A stretch of DNA of 64,000 nucleotides, from positions 186,001 through 250,000 of the forward strand of contig NZ_JAEPBG010000001.1 of assembly GCF_016632335.1 (NCBI RefSeq). Direction: 5' to 3'. Under the pieces are notes generated by a model. The model searched no databases. It worked only from the letters and a program-made list of their open reading frames with translations, and was not told the origin of the DNA. The position numbers and the translations under genes were made by a program. Below, in pieces: positions 1 through 8,109 of the stretch (position 1 is the stretch's first letter; every line of letters begins with the position of its first letter). This DNA is from Noviherbaspirillum pedocola (GTDB lineage Bacteria > Pseudomonadota > Gammaproteobacteria > Burkholderiales > Burkholderiaceae_D).

Positions 1-86
1 CCGACCTCGATGCCGGCCGATTCGTCAGGGAAACAGTCGAACAGCATCTGGTCCGCATCAAATCCTTCGACGCGGACGGCAAATGA
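1..86 (+). CDS. C-terminal end of a type II antitoxin (partial)
   Basis: The reading frame starting at base 3 is open from the window edge to a TGA at 84-86 and shows only the last 27 residues, ending SFDADGK. It overlaps the ATG of the downstream toxin by four bases (ATGA). That overlap is the usual arrangement of an antitoxin and toxin that are translationally coupled. The N-terminal DNA-binding part lies outside the window, so the antitoxin family cannot be named. The call rests on the coupling and on the downstream RelE/ParE-type toxin. Confidence 0.55.
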   Translation, partial: DLDAGRFVRETVEQHLVRIKSFDADGK

Positions 87-361
87 AGTGGGAGCTGCTT
101 TTCACCGAGCACTACAACAAGCGCGCCGCACGCTTTCTGAAACGTCATCCCGAGTTGGAAAGCCTTTATGCCAAGACACTCAAGCTGCTTGAAGCGAATC
201 CGCACCATCCTTCCTTGCGCCTTCATGCGCTCAAGGGGAAGCTCGAAGGCTTGCACAGCGTCTCGATCAACATGAGCTTTCGCATTTCGCTGGAAATGGT
301 CATCCGCGATCACGAAATCGTCCTGATCAACGTCGGCGACCACGACGATATCTATCGCTGA
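83..361 (+). CDS. RelE/ParE-superfamily type II toxin
   Basis: A 92-residue protein with the size and layout of RelE/YafQ/ParE-fold toxins: an N-terminal beta strand (KWELLFTEHYNKRAARFLKR), a helical segment rich in Lys/Arg/Leu, then the typical close around LHALKGKLEGLHSVSIN, MSFRISLEMV and VLINVGDHDDIYR. Members of this fold act either as ribosome-dependent mRNA interferases or as gyrase inhibitors; the sequence alone does not say which. The start ATG at 83 overlaps the antitoxin stop, which fits a coupled operon. Confidence is good for the superfamily and low for the mechanism. Confidence 0.8.
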   Translation: MKWELLFTEHYNKRAARFLKRHPELESLYAKTLKLLEANPHHPSLRLHALKGKLEGLHSVSINMSFRISLEMVIRDHEIVLINVGDHDDIYR

Positions 362-487
362 GCGGCAAGCGGCTCGACCCATGTTGGAACCGCGCGCAGC
401 AGCTTGCGCTTTATAACGAAGAAATCCAATCATGGATTGAGCAATCGCTTTCCTGCGCCAACTGCAGACAGCGGCGACGCCAGAAAT

Positions 488-1288
488 TCAGCTCCCCATC
501 CCCATATCCGGATCATTCCCCGCCCCCGCCCACACCGTCTCCAGCTCGAAAGCCAGCGAACGCGCCAGGCCATCCAGGTCCGGGAACAGCTGCGCATAGG
601 TGATGTTCATCCGGTACAGCGAGCGCATCGCTTCGTCTCGCAGCGACGGCGGCAGCAGCAGCTTGCGCATCAGCGGACCATCGGACGCATAGCCACTCAG
701 GATCTGGTCGAGCGACTTGTCGAGCACGCCCGGCACTGCGAACATGCCCGATTGCGCCACCAGGCGCCGGTCCATCTGCATTGGCTCGCCTATCCACACC
801 ACTTCATGCGTGTTCTGGATGAAGTAGCGCTCGAAATTGCCCGGCTCGCGCGGGTCGATGCGTTCGCGCGTCAGGCCCGGATGCGCGCTGGGCGCCGCAT
901 TCCACAGCGCTGGCGTATTGAGCGCATACACCACCGCGGTGCCGACCGCGCGCTCCAGCGCGAAAAAGGCGGCAACGAAGGGTGATTTGGTGAAGTCCAA
1001 GAGGCGCGTCGGCGCGCCGTGATGCTGCATCAGCGCCGCGCAGCGCAAGTCTTCGGCCAGCACCGATTCATCGGTCAGGTAGTTGTGGGCCTTGCGCCGG
1101 AAGATGCGGATCGCGCGCTTTTCCCTGCCCTGCCAGCTGCGGCGGTCGGGCACGAAATTCTGCAGATGGCGCGACAGCGAACTGTACAGCGGCCAGTAGG
1201 CATCGCGATGGCCGCGAAAGGCCCAGCCGTCCAGCTCGGTGCTGAGCGCGACGAATTCGCTCCAGGTGTCGATCTGAACTTCTTCCAT
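488..1288 (-). CDS. FRG domain-containing protein
   Basis: The protein has 266 residues when started at the ATG at 1288 (MEEVQIDTWSEF). The N-terminal half carries the FRG signature (WAFRGHRDAYWPLYSSLSRH) and the second conserved block (HHGAPTRLLDFTKSPFVAAF). FRG domains occur in many bacterial and phage proteins of unknown biochemical role, often near defence or toxin genes. Here it stands next to a toxin-antitoxin pair but on the opposite strand. A longer frame starting at 1366 exists, but its extra 26 residues run through the hairpin repeat at 1317-1385, so I rejected that start. No clear ribosome-binding site is visible. Confidence 0.75.
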   Translation of the reverse strand: MEEVQIDTWSEFVALSTELDGWAFRGHRDAYWPLYSSLSRHLQNFVPDRRSWQGREKRAIRIFRRKAHNYLTDESVLAEDLRCAALMQHHGAPTRLLDFTKSPFVAAFFALERAVGTAVVYALNTPALWNAAPSAHPGLTRERIDPREPGNFERYFIQNTHEVVWIGEPMQMDRRLVAQSGMFAVPGVLDKSLDQILSGYASDGPLMRKLLLPPSLRDEAMRSLYRMNITYAQLFPDLDGLARSLAFELETVWAGAGNDPDMGMGS

Positions 1289-1316
1289 GACGCGACAGTT
1301 CCGATGGTTGAAAACA

Positions 1317-1385
1317 CGTAGGGTGGGCGCAGCCCACGCGTCCGGTCGTTCAACCGGCAATCGCATGGGCTGCGCCCACCCTACG
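1317..1385. repeat. GTAGGGTGGGC hairpin repeat, copy 1
   Basis: The left arm CGTAGGGTGGGCGCAGCCCA is answered by TGGGCTGCGCCCACCCTACG about 25 bases later, giving a long, nearly perfect stem that contains a smaller internal palindrome (GGGCGCAGCCC). It lies between the FRG gene and dctP. The same sequence recurs at 8005, 24200, 39114 and 48807. It resembles a REP-type extragenic palindrome. Confidence 0.85.
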
Positions 1386-1408
1386 GGAAATCGAGGTAGG
1401 CGGGAAGC

Positions 1409-2407
1409 TTACTTGACGCCGGCCGCAGCGCTCTCCTTGTCCACCGCATCCAGCACTTCCTTGCCGACGCGGCCTTCCACTTCCTTGCGCACCGGCAGCA
1501 GCGCCTTGCGCCACTCGGCCTTCTCGGCATCGGTCAGCACATAGACCTTGGTCTTGCCGCTCTTCTTGATCGCTTCCAGCGCGTCCTGGTTCTCCTTCTC
1601 CGCGATCTTGTTGGTGTAGTCGGTGGCTTCCTTCATCGCGCCCTCGAGCTGGCCGCGCACATCCGCCGGCAAGCCCTCCCAGAACTTCTTGTTGACGATG
1701 ACCGCGTAGCCGATATAGCCGTGCTCGGACACCGTCATGTCGCTTTGCACCTCATGCGTCTTCTGCGTGTAGATGTTGGACGGGGTGTTCTCGGTGCCAT
1801 CGACCACGCCGGTCTGCAGCGCCTGGTACACCTCGGAGAAAGCCATGACCTGCGGATTGGCGCCCAGCGCGCGGAACTGCGCATCGAGCACCTTGGAAGA
1901 CTGGATGCGCATCTTCAGACCGCGGAAGTCGGATGGATGATGCAGCGGCTTGTTGGCGGTCATGTCCTTGAAACCGTTGTCCCAGTAAGCCAGACCGACG
2001 ATGCCCTTGGGCTCGAGCTTCTTGAACAGGTCCTTGCCGACCGGTCCCTGCGTGACCCGGCGCAGCACTTCGCGCGACGGGAAGATATAGGGAATGTCGA
2101 AGGCTTCGAACTGCTTCACGCCGAGCGGGCCGAACTTTGCCAGCGAAGGCGCAAGCATCTGCACCGCGCCCAGCTGCAGCGCATCGAGCTCTTCCTTGTC
2201 CTTGTACAGCGTGCTGTTCGGATAGACCTCGACTTTGACCTTGCCATTGGTGGCCTTTTCCGCCAGCTCCTTGAACTTCATTGCGCCCTTGCCCTTGGGC
2301 GTGTCATCGGCCACCACGTGGCTGAACTTGATGACGATGGGTGACTGCGCATACGCAGCGCCGGCGAGGAACAGCGGAATGGCGAATACCAGATGCTTGA
2401 GTTTCAT
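1409..2407 (-). CDS. dctP: TRAP transporter solute-binding subunit (DctP family)
   Basis: A 332-residue periplasmic binding protein of the TRAP class. Residues 1-20 form a signal peptide ending AAYAQ; then follow the family's first strand (IVIKFSHVVADDTPKGKGAM), the block LQLGAVQMLAPS, and the conserved arginine region FRGLKMRIQSS that usually contacts the carboxylate of the ligand. The segment QALQTGVVDGTENTPSNIYT is also typical of DctP. DctP proteins deliver dicarboxylates or other organic acids to the DctQ/DctM membrane subunits. Those subunits are not adjacent: the next gene downstream is the unrelated FRG gene. It is the last gene of the operon that begins at 7884, which suggests that its ligand is the substrate of those enzymes. 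Confidence 0.9.
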   Translation of the reverse strand: MKLKHLVFAIPLFLAGAAYAQSPIVIKFSHVVADDTPKGKGAMKFKELAEKATNGKVKVEVYPNSTLYKDKEELDALQLGAVQMLAPSLAKFGPLGVKQFEAFDIPYIFPSREVLRRVTQGPVGKDLFKKLEPKGIVGLAYWDNGFKDMTANKPLHHPSDFRGLKMRIQSSKVLDAQFRALGANPQVMAFSEVYQALQTGVVDGTENTPSNIYTQKTHEVQSDMTVSEHGYIGYAVIVNKKFWEGLPADVRGQLEGAMKEATDYTNKIAEKENQDALEAIKKSGKTKVYVLTDAEKAEWRKALLPVRKEVEGRVGKEVLDAVDKESAAAGVK

Positions 2408-2452
2408 ACCTGTCTCCTTTGCTTGTTGTGTTGTGTCGTGTTGTGATGCTCT

Positions 2453-3271
2453 TTACCCGCGCGCCTGCCGCATGCGCGCTTCTTCCCGGATCGATTGTGC
2501 CTTCAGTATCACCGGCCGATCGACCATCCTGCCATCCACAGCCACTGCCGCTCCCTGCGCTGCGGCGGCTGCTTCCAGTACCCGTTCGGCCCAGGCAATT
2601 TCATCAGCCGCAGGCATGAAGGCGGCATTCACCGCGGCCACCTGCTTCGGATGGATGCACAGCTTGCCGCCGAAGCCATCGCGTCGCGCGCGGCGCGTGT
2701 CCTGCAGGATGCGCTCGGCATCGTCGAGTACGGTGGTGACGCCATCGACCGGCGCGGCAATGCCGGCCAGGCGCGATACCAGCGCCAGCTGCGAGCGGAA
2801 ATACTGCAGCGATTCGACTGTTTCTTCCATGCCGATATCGACGCTGAAGTCGATGCTGCCGAACAGCAGCCGCTCGACCTTCGGCGCGCGCGCCAGCTCG
2901 AGCGCGTGATGAAAACCCAGCGCCGACTCGATCAGAGGCAGCACCGAAGGGGCGCCCGCGGCCAGCAGCCGCTCGATGTCGTCCACGCTTTCCGCCTTGG
3001 GCAATACCACGCCGGCTACATTCGCCATGCCGGCCAGCGCCAGATCTTCGTCGAACCAGTCGGTGCCGGCGGCATTGATGCGCACCAGCACCGGTGGCGC
3101 CCCAGCCGGCAAGCTCGACAGCCAGCCCGACAGCGCATCGCGCGCCGCGCCCTTGTCGGTGGGCGCGACCGCATCCTCCAGGTCGATGATGACCGCGTCG
3201 GCGCCTGCGGCCAGCGCCTTGGCGTAACGCTCGGGCCGGTTACCCGGCACAAAAAGATACGAGCGCTTCAT
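2453..3271 (-). CDS. CitE-like CoA ester lyase (HpcH/HpaI aldolase family)
   Basis: A 272-residue TIM-barrel lyase. The start MKRSYLFVPGNRPER, the acidic pair in VIIDLEDAVAP, the metal-site region LPLIESALGFHHA, the block LLFGSIDFSVDIGME and the ending KLCIHPKQVAAVNAAF match the CitE/citramalyl-CoA lyase/malyl-CoA lyase family. These enzymes cleave 3-hydroxyacyl-CoA esters such as citramalyl-CoA or methylmalyl-CoA to acetyl- or propionyl-CoA and an oxo acid. It overlaps the upstream MmgE/PrpD gene by four bases (ATGA), so the two are probably translated together. With the CoA-transferase and hydratase upstream it would carry out the final cleavage. The exact substrate is not determined by sequence. 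Confidence 0.85.
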   Translation of the reverse strand: MKRSYLFVPGNRPERYAKALAAGADAVIIDLEDAVAPTDKGAARDALSGWLSSLPAGAPPVLVRINAAGTDWFDEDLALAGMANVAGVVLPKAESVDDIERLLAAGAPSVLPLIESALGFHHALELARAPKVERLLFGSIDFSVDIGMEETVESLQYFRSQLALVSRLAGIAAPVDGVTTVLDDAERILQDTRRARRDGFGGKLCIHPKQVAAVNAAFMPAADEIAWAERVLEAAAAAQGAAVAVDGRMVDRPVILKAQSIREEARMRQARG

Positions 3272-4626
3272 GGCAGGAGCCGACCAACAACGTCTGCGCG
3301 CGCGATATGCCAGAGCCGCTCGAAGGCCGCATGCATTTCGTCGCTGCTGGCAGCGCCGCTGAACTCGGCCAGGCGCAGCGCCTTGCTTTCCAATTCCTCG
3401 CGCGACAGCGTGTTGCCGGGGTCGCCCTTAGGCTCGTCTACCCTGCCCTCGAAACGCTCACCATCCACGGTCTCGACCGTGACCTTGCCGATCCAGCGCA
3501 GCGGATAGGCGGTGTCGACTTCTTCGTCGAGCTGCATCGTCACGCGGTCGCGGAAGGCGCGGATGGCAATGTCATTAAACGCATCGTTGAATTCCTTCAT
3601 GCCGGCCGCGTGGAATTGCGCGATCAGCCCCAGCACGGTGCCCATCGAGAACTTCGCCTGATGCACCGTCTGCGGATTCGTGACCGGGCCCAGCACATCG
3701 ATGGCGCCCTGGTGCACATGCGCGGTGACGCGGGCAATCTGCTCGGGACGCAGATGATGCTCGTTGATCACCTGCAGCAAGGCATCGGCGGCCGGATGCG
3801 TGTGGCGGCACGAGGCATGGAACTTGAACGAAGTCTCGGCCAGGGCCCAGCGTTGCCCGAGCCTGTCGGTCAGCCGCGCCGCATCGGCGTCCGTCGACAT
3901 GCCGGCCGCCATGCCCTGCTTGCCTTCGAGGATGCGCCTGGCGCCGGTGAAGCCGGCTTGCGCCAGGCAGGCGGCCATCAGGCCGTCGGATGCGGCCTTC
4001 GCGGTATGCAGCTGCTTGGAATCCGCCGCGTCGCGCAGGAATTCCCACAGGCCCGCAGCCTGGGTGCCAGCCGAGCCGAAGGCATCGAGCATTTGTTCCG
4101 GCGTGAGCTTGAGGATGCGACCCGCCGCAGCGGCAGCCGCCACCGTGCCGGCAGTGCCGGTGGTGTGGAAGATGCGGTAATGCGAGCGGCCAAGGAATTC
4201 GCCGATGCGAATGCCGACCTCATAGCCGGCGACGGCTGCCGTCAGCAGTTCCCGGCCCGAGGCCCCGTTCGCCTGCGCCAGCGCCAGCACCGCCGGAAAC
4301 ACCACCGCGGCCGGATGAAACACCGAGCCGTTGTGCACATCGTCCTGCTCGGCCCAGTGCGAGGAAGCGGCGTTGACCATCGCCGCAAACAGCGGCGTGG
4401 TGCCGGCACGCGAGACCAGCACTTCGCATGGCCCCTCGGTTGGCCCCATCTGCCGCGCGAAGGCTTCGATGATCTGCACCGGGCGTCCCGCCTTGCCGGC
4501 CAGCGCCGAGCCGAACCAGTCGAGCATCAGGTCTTCCGCGCGGCGCAGCACCGGCTCGGGTATGTCTTCGAACTGCAGCGTCGCGGCGAAATGCGCAAGC
4601 GTTGCGCTCGGATGTTCCTGCATCAT
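3268..4626 (-). CDS. MmgE/PrpD family protein
   Basis: About 452 residues with the family's features: a start on SATLAHFAATLQF, LMLDWFGSALAGKAGRP, ASSHWAEQDDVHNGSVFHPA and KFHASCRHTHPAADAL. The family includes 2-methylcitrate dehydratase (PrpD), cis-aconitate decarboxylase and several uncharacterised dehydratases or isomerases. The ATG at 4626 follows a strong GGAGGAGACC ribosome-binding site; the ATG at 4638 would place that site inside the coding sequence, so I chose 4626. The gene sits between a CoA-transferase and a CitE-like lyase, which suggests action on a branched dicarboxylic acid or its derivative. Function beyond the family is unknown. Confidence 0.85.
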   Translation of the reverse strand: MMQEHPSATLAHFAATLQFEDIPEPVLRRAEDLMLDWFGSALAGKAGRPVQIIEAFARQMGPTEGPCEVLVSRAGTTPLFAAMVNAASSHWAEQDDVHNGSVFHPAAVVFPAVLALAQANGASGRELLTAAVAGYEVGIRIGEFLGRSHYRIFHTTGTAGTVAAAAAAGRILKLTPEQMLDAFGSAGTQAAGLWEFLRDAADSKQLHTAKAASDGLMAACLAQAGFTGARRILEGKQGMAAGMSTDADAARLTDRLGQRWALAETSFKFHASCRHTHPAADALLQVINEHHLRPEQIARVTAHVHQGAIDVLGPVTNPQTVHQAKFSMGTVLGLIAQFHAAGMKEFNDAFNDIAIRAFRDRVTMQLDEEVDTAYPLRWIGKVTVETVDGERFEGRVDEPKGDPGNTLSREELESKALRLAEFSGAASSDEMHAAFERLWHIARADVVGRLLP

Positions 4627-4650
4627 GGTCTCCTCCATCTTTTCGTTTTC

Positions 4651-5829
4651 CTACACGGCCTTTTCCGCGTGCAGCCGCGCGATGTCGTTAGCGCCGTAGC
4701 CCAGGCCCTGCAGGATCGCATCGGTATGCTGGCCCAGCGCCGGCACCGGGTCCATGCGCGCGGTCCAGGTGTTCGGCACGCCCGGCGGCAGCAGCGCCGG
4801 CACTTCGCCGGCCGGCGTGGCGACATCGGCCCATCGCTGGCGCGCCTTCAACTGCGGATGCTCCCACAAGTCGTGCATCGTGTTCATGTGCGCATTGGCG
4901 ATCTGCGCGCGGTCCAGGCGCTCGATGACCTCCTCGGCAGTGAGCTTCGAAAATACATCGACGATCAGTGCACGCAGTTCCGCGCGTGCCGCGCTGCGCG
5001 CCGCATTCGAGCCATAGCGCGGATCGCGCGCCAGTTCGGGCTGGCGCAGCACCTCGTCGCAGAAGCTGACCCATTCGCGCTCGTTCTGCAGGCCCAGCAT
5101 CACCACCTTGCCATCGCCAGCCGGGAACGGACCATACGGATAAATCGTCGCGTGCGCAGCGCCCGCGCGCGGCGGCGGCGTGGCGCCATCGATCGCGTAA
5201 TACATCGGATAGCTCATCCATTCGGCCATGGACTCGAGCATGGACACATCGATGCGACAACCTTGCCCGGTGCGGCCACGCTGCAGCAGCGCCGCGAGGA
5301 TGTTCGAGTACGCATACATCCCGGCGGCGATGTCGGCCACCGAGCAGCCGGCCTTGGCCGGCTCGTCCGGCGTGCCGGTGATGGACAGAAAGCCCGATTC
5401 GCTCTGGATCAGCAGGTCGTAGGCTTTCTTGTCGCGATACGGGCCGTCGGCGCCGTAGCCGGAAATGTCGCAGACGATCAGGCGCGGATGCGCTTCCTTC
5501 AGTGCTTCATACGACAGCCCGAGCCGCTCGGCCGCGCCGGGCGCGAGGTTCTGCACCAGCACATCGGCCCCGTCCAGCAGCTTCTTCAGGATAGGCAGCG
5601 CTTCCGCATGCTTCACATCCAGCGTCAGGCTTTCCTTGCTGCGGTTGGTCCAGACGAAATGCGAAGCCAGGCCACGCACCCGCGTATCGTAGGCGCGCGC
5701 GAAGTCGCCCACGCCGGGGCGCTCGATCTTGATCACGCGGGCGCCGAGGTCCGCCAATTGGCGGGTGCAGAACGGCGCGGCGATCGCATGTTCCAGGGTG
5801 ACGACGGTAATGCCTTCCAGCGGTCGCAT
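4651..5829 (-). CDS. CaiB/BaiF family (class III) CoA-transferase
   Basis: A 392-residue family III CoA-transferase. Visible motifs are the N-terminal MRPLEGITVVTLEHAIAAPF, the block DLGARVIKIERPGVGDFAR, the catalytic aspartate region KAGCSVADIAAGMYAYSN and RGRTGQGCRIDVSMLESM. These enzymes move CoA between carboxylic acids through an aspartyl-anhydride intermediate, so this one probably activates the operon's substrate acid. Three ATG codons stand in a row at 5835, 5832 and 5829; the AAAGGG directly before them gives the best spacing to the last, which I used. A longer frame reaching 6249 is open only because it overlaps the acyl-CoA dehydrogenase gene. Confidence 0.88.
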   Translation of the reverse strand: MRPLEGITVVTLEHAIAAPFCTRQLADLGARVIKIERPGVGDFARAYDTRVRGLASHFVWTNRSKESLTLDVKHAEALPILKKLLDGADVLVQNLAPGAAERLGLSYEALKEAHPRLIVCDISGYGADGPYRDKKAYDLLIQSESGFLSITGTPDEPAKAGCSVADIAAGMYAYSNILAALLQRGRTGQGCRIDVSMLESMAEWMSYPMYYAIDGATPPPRAGAAHATIYPYGPFPAGDGKVVMLGLQNEREWVSFCDEVLRQPELARDPRYGSNAARSAARAELRALIVDVFSKLTAEEVIERLDRAQIANAHMNTMHDLWEHPQLKARQRWADVATPAGEVPALLPPGVPNTWTARMDPVPALGQHTDAILQGLGYGANDIARLHAEKAV

Positions 5830-5840
5830 CATCATCCCTT

Positions 5841-7001
5841 TCAAAATGAACGTGGCAGCCCGAGCACATGCTCGGCCACATACGAGAGGATCAGGTTGGT
5901 CGAGATCGGCGCGACCTGGTAGAGCCGGGTTTCGCGGAACTTGCGCTCGACATCGTATTCGGCGGCGAAGCCGAAGCCGCCGTGGAATTGCAGGCAGGCA
6001 TTCGCCGCTTCCCAGGACGCGTCGGCGGCGAGCATCTTGGCCATGTTGGCTTCGGCGCCGCAGGGCTGGTGCGCATCGAACAGTTCGCATGCCTTGTAGC
6101 GCATCAGGTTCGCGGCTTCGATGTTGACGTAGGCTTTCGCGATCGGAAACTGCACGCCCTGGTTCTGGCCGATCGGCCGGCCGAAGACTTCGCGCTCCTT
6201 CACATACTGGCTGACCTTGTCGATGAACCAGTAGCCGTCGCCTATGCATTCGGCCGCGATCAGCGTGCGTTCGGCATTCAGGCCGTCGAGGATGTACTTG
6301 AAGCCCTTCCCTTCCTCGCCGATCAGGTTCTCGGCCGGGATCTCGAGGTTGTCGAAGAAGAGCTCATTGGTCTCGTGGTTGACCATGTTCAGGATGGGCT
6401 TCACGGTCAACCCCTTGCCTATCGCTTCACGCAGATCGACGAGGAAGATCGACATGCCCTCGGACTTCTTCTTCACCTCGGACAGCGGCGTGGTGCGCGC
6501 CAGGAGGATCATCAGGTCCGAATGCTGCACCCGCGAGATCCACACCTTCTGGCCATTGACGACATAGCGGTCGCCCTTTTTCACCGCGGTAGTCTTGAGC
6601 TTGGTGGTGTCGGTGCCGGTGGTGGGCTCGGTCACCGCCATCGATTGCAGGCGCAATTCGCCGCTGGCGATCTTGGGCAGATACAGGCGCTTCTGCTCTT
6701 CGGAACCGTGGCGCAGCAGCGTGCCCATGTTGTACATCTGGCCGTGGCAGGCGCCGGAGTTGCCGCCGCTGCGGTTGATCTCTTCCATGATCACCGAGGC
6801 TTCGGTCAGGCCCAAGCCCGAGCCGCCGTATTCCTGCGGGATCAGCGCGGCCAGCCAGCCGGCCCCGGTCAGCGCATTGACGAAGGCTTCCGGATAGCCG
6901 CGTTCCTCATCGATCTTGCGGAAGTATTCAGACGGGAATTCGGCGCACAGCGCGCGCACCGCATCGCGGATGTCCTGATGGCTTTCATTGTGTCGGTTCA
7001 T
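5841..7001 (-). CDS. acyl-CoA dehydrogenase
   Basis: A 386-residue flavin-dependent acyl-CoA dehydrogenase that would introduce an alpha,beta double bond into an acyl-CoA. The FAD/substrate signature regions are visible: LQSMAVTEPTTGTDTTKLKT, YVVNGQKVWISR, the arginine region REVFGRPIGQNQGVQFPIA and LQFHGGFGFAAEYDVER. The C-terminal position that carries the catalytic glutamate in medium-chain enzymes reads YQVAPIST and has no Glu, but Glu244 in LNAERTLIA matches the isovaleryl-CoA dehydrogenase-type base. The start at 7001 has a strong GGAGGAGAC site. It lies 22 bases after the hydratase gene and 11 bases before the CoA-transferase, in one operon. Confidence 0.9.
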   Translation of the reverse strand: MNRHNESHQDIRDAVRALCAEFPSEYFRKIDEERGYPEAFVNALTGAGWLAALIPQEYGGSGLGLTEASVIMEEINRSGGNSGACHGQMYNMGTLLRHGSEEQKRLYLPKIASGELRLQSMAVTEPTTGTDTTKLKTTAVKKGDRYVVNGQKVWISRVQHSDLMILLARTTPLSEVKKKSEGMSIFLVDLREAIGKGLTVKPILNMVNHETNELFFDNLEIPAENLIGEEGKGFKYILDGLNAERTLIAAECIGDGYWFIDKVSQYVKEREVFGRPIGQNQGVQFPIAKAYVNIEAANLMRYKACELFDAHQPCGAEANMAKMLAADASWEAANACLQFHGGFGFAAEYDVERKFRETRLYQVAPISTNLILSYVAEHVLGLPRSF

Positions 7002-7023
7002 GTCTCCTCCAAACCTCGATGTA

Positions 7024-7884
7024 TCAATTGGCGATCTGCGCCTCGGCCTGCATCGCCAGATCGCCGCGGTGGTTCTGCGCCCACAGCGCGATGGTCTTGC
7101 CGTCGCCGGTCGGCTTGCCGCAGACCCGGAAGGGATCGATGTCGAACAGCGGGCCGACGGCGCGAAAGGCAAAGGAAGCCACGCGCGCGCCCGGCATGTT
7201 CCGGTGCAGCAGGTCCAGGAGCAGCGTGGCGATCAGCGGGCCGTGCACGATCAGGCCGGGATAGCCTTCGACGCCGGTCACATAGCTGCGGTCGTAATGG
7301 ATGCGGTGGCCGTTGAAGGTCAGCGCCGAGTAACGAAACAGCAGCACCGGGTCAGGCGTGATGTCGCGCGAGAATGCGGCGCCAAGCGGCGCCGGCTTGC
7401 CGGCCGGTTGCGACGCGCCCGGCGCGGGCAGGTCGCGATAGACGATGTCATGCTCCTCGGTCAGCGCGATGCGGCCTTCCTGCGCGATCTCGTGGCGCAC
7501 GGTGACAAAGGCAAGCTGGCCGGTGGCGCCGCTCTTGGCTTCGACGCTGGCGATGCGCGAGGTGCGCGTGGCTTCGTTGCCGACGACGAGTGGCGCGGTG
7601 AACGTCAGGCGGCCGCCGGCCCACATGCGGCGCGGCAGCGGCACCGGGGGCAGGAAGCCGCCGCGCTGCGGATGGCCATCCGCACCCAGTCTCGATTGCG
7701 GCGCCACGCTCCAGAAATAGATCCAGTGCCACAGCGGCGGCAGGCCGTCGCCCGGGGCCGGCATGGCGCGCTCCAGCGTGGCGGCCAGCGCGCCGGCCAG
7801 CGCGGGCTGAATGATGTCCTGATGCGTTTCGGTCTTGCCCACCCACTGCTGCAGCAGCGGCAGGTCGAAAGCGGTCTGACTCAT
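7024..7884 (-). CDS. MaoC-like / HTD2-type hydroxyacyl-CoA hydratase
   Basis: A 286-residue double hot-dog protein. The N-terminal half (PPLWHWIYFWSVAPQ and GGFLPPVPLPRRMWAGGRL) is typical of the FAS1-like dehydratase/HTD2 and mesaconyl-CoA hydratase group. The C-terminal half has the hydratase-2 type site in LLFRYSALTFNGHRIHYDRS followed by YPGLIVHGPLIATLLLDLL. Relatives hydrate itaconyl-CoA or mesaconyl-C4-CoA to citramalyl-CoA. It is the first gene of the operon, divergent from the LysR gene at 8110. A longer open frame up to 8745 runs antisense through that regulator and was rejected. Confidence 0.82.
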   Translation of the reverse strand: MSQTAFDLPLLQQWVGKTETHQDIIQPALAGALAATLERAMPAPGDGLPPLWHWIYFWSVAPQSRLGADGHPQRGGFLPPVPLPRRMWAGGRLTFTAPLVVGNEATRTSRIASVEAKSGATGQLAFVTVRHEIAQEGRIALTEEHDIVYRDLPAPGASQPAGKPAPLGAAFSRDITPDPVLLFRYSALTFNGHRIHYDRSYVTGVEGYPGLIVHGPLIATLLLDLLHRNMPGARVASFAFRAVGPLFDIDPFRVCGKPTGDGKTIALWAQNHRGDLAMQAEAQIAN

Positions 7885-8004
7885 CGTTGTCCTTGTCGTT
7901 TCTGAAATCACGGCCAGTGTGCGTGCCGGCGCGGCCCGCCGCAATTCGGATTTTTGGAAGGGGGGCTTTGGTATTGGTGAAGTTCGGGAGAAGGCAGGAA
8001 TTCT

Positions 8005-8065
8005 CGTAGGGTGGGCGCAGCCCACGCAGTTGTTCGACCACCGCGTGGGCTGCGCCCGCCCTACG
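8005..8065. repeat. GTAGGGTGGGC hairpin repeat, copy 2
   Basis: Left arm CGTAGGGTGGGCGCAGCCCA, right arm TGGGCTGCGCCCGCCCTACG. It lies inside the 225-base divergent promoter region between the hydratase operon and the LysR gene, so it may affect local transcription or supercoiling. Confidence 0.85.
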
Positions 8066-8109
8066 AACCCTGCCATTACAATGTCTGCCCTCGCCTTTGG
8101 AATCGCCTC

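Noticed and set aside
3307-5922. An 871-codon + strand open frame across the MmgE/PrpD and CoA-transferase genes
   Set aside because: Both genes on the minus strand have clear family motifs, and this frame has none.
8011-8109. An N-terminal extension of the LysR regulator
   Set aside because: The extra 33 codons translate the hairpin repeat, and the helix-turn-helix begins directly after the ATG at 8110.
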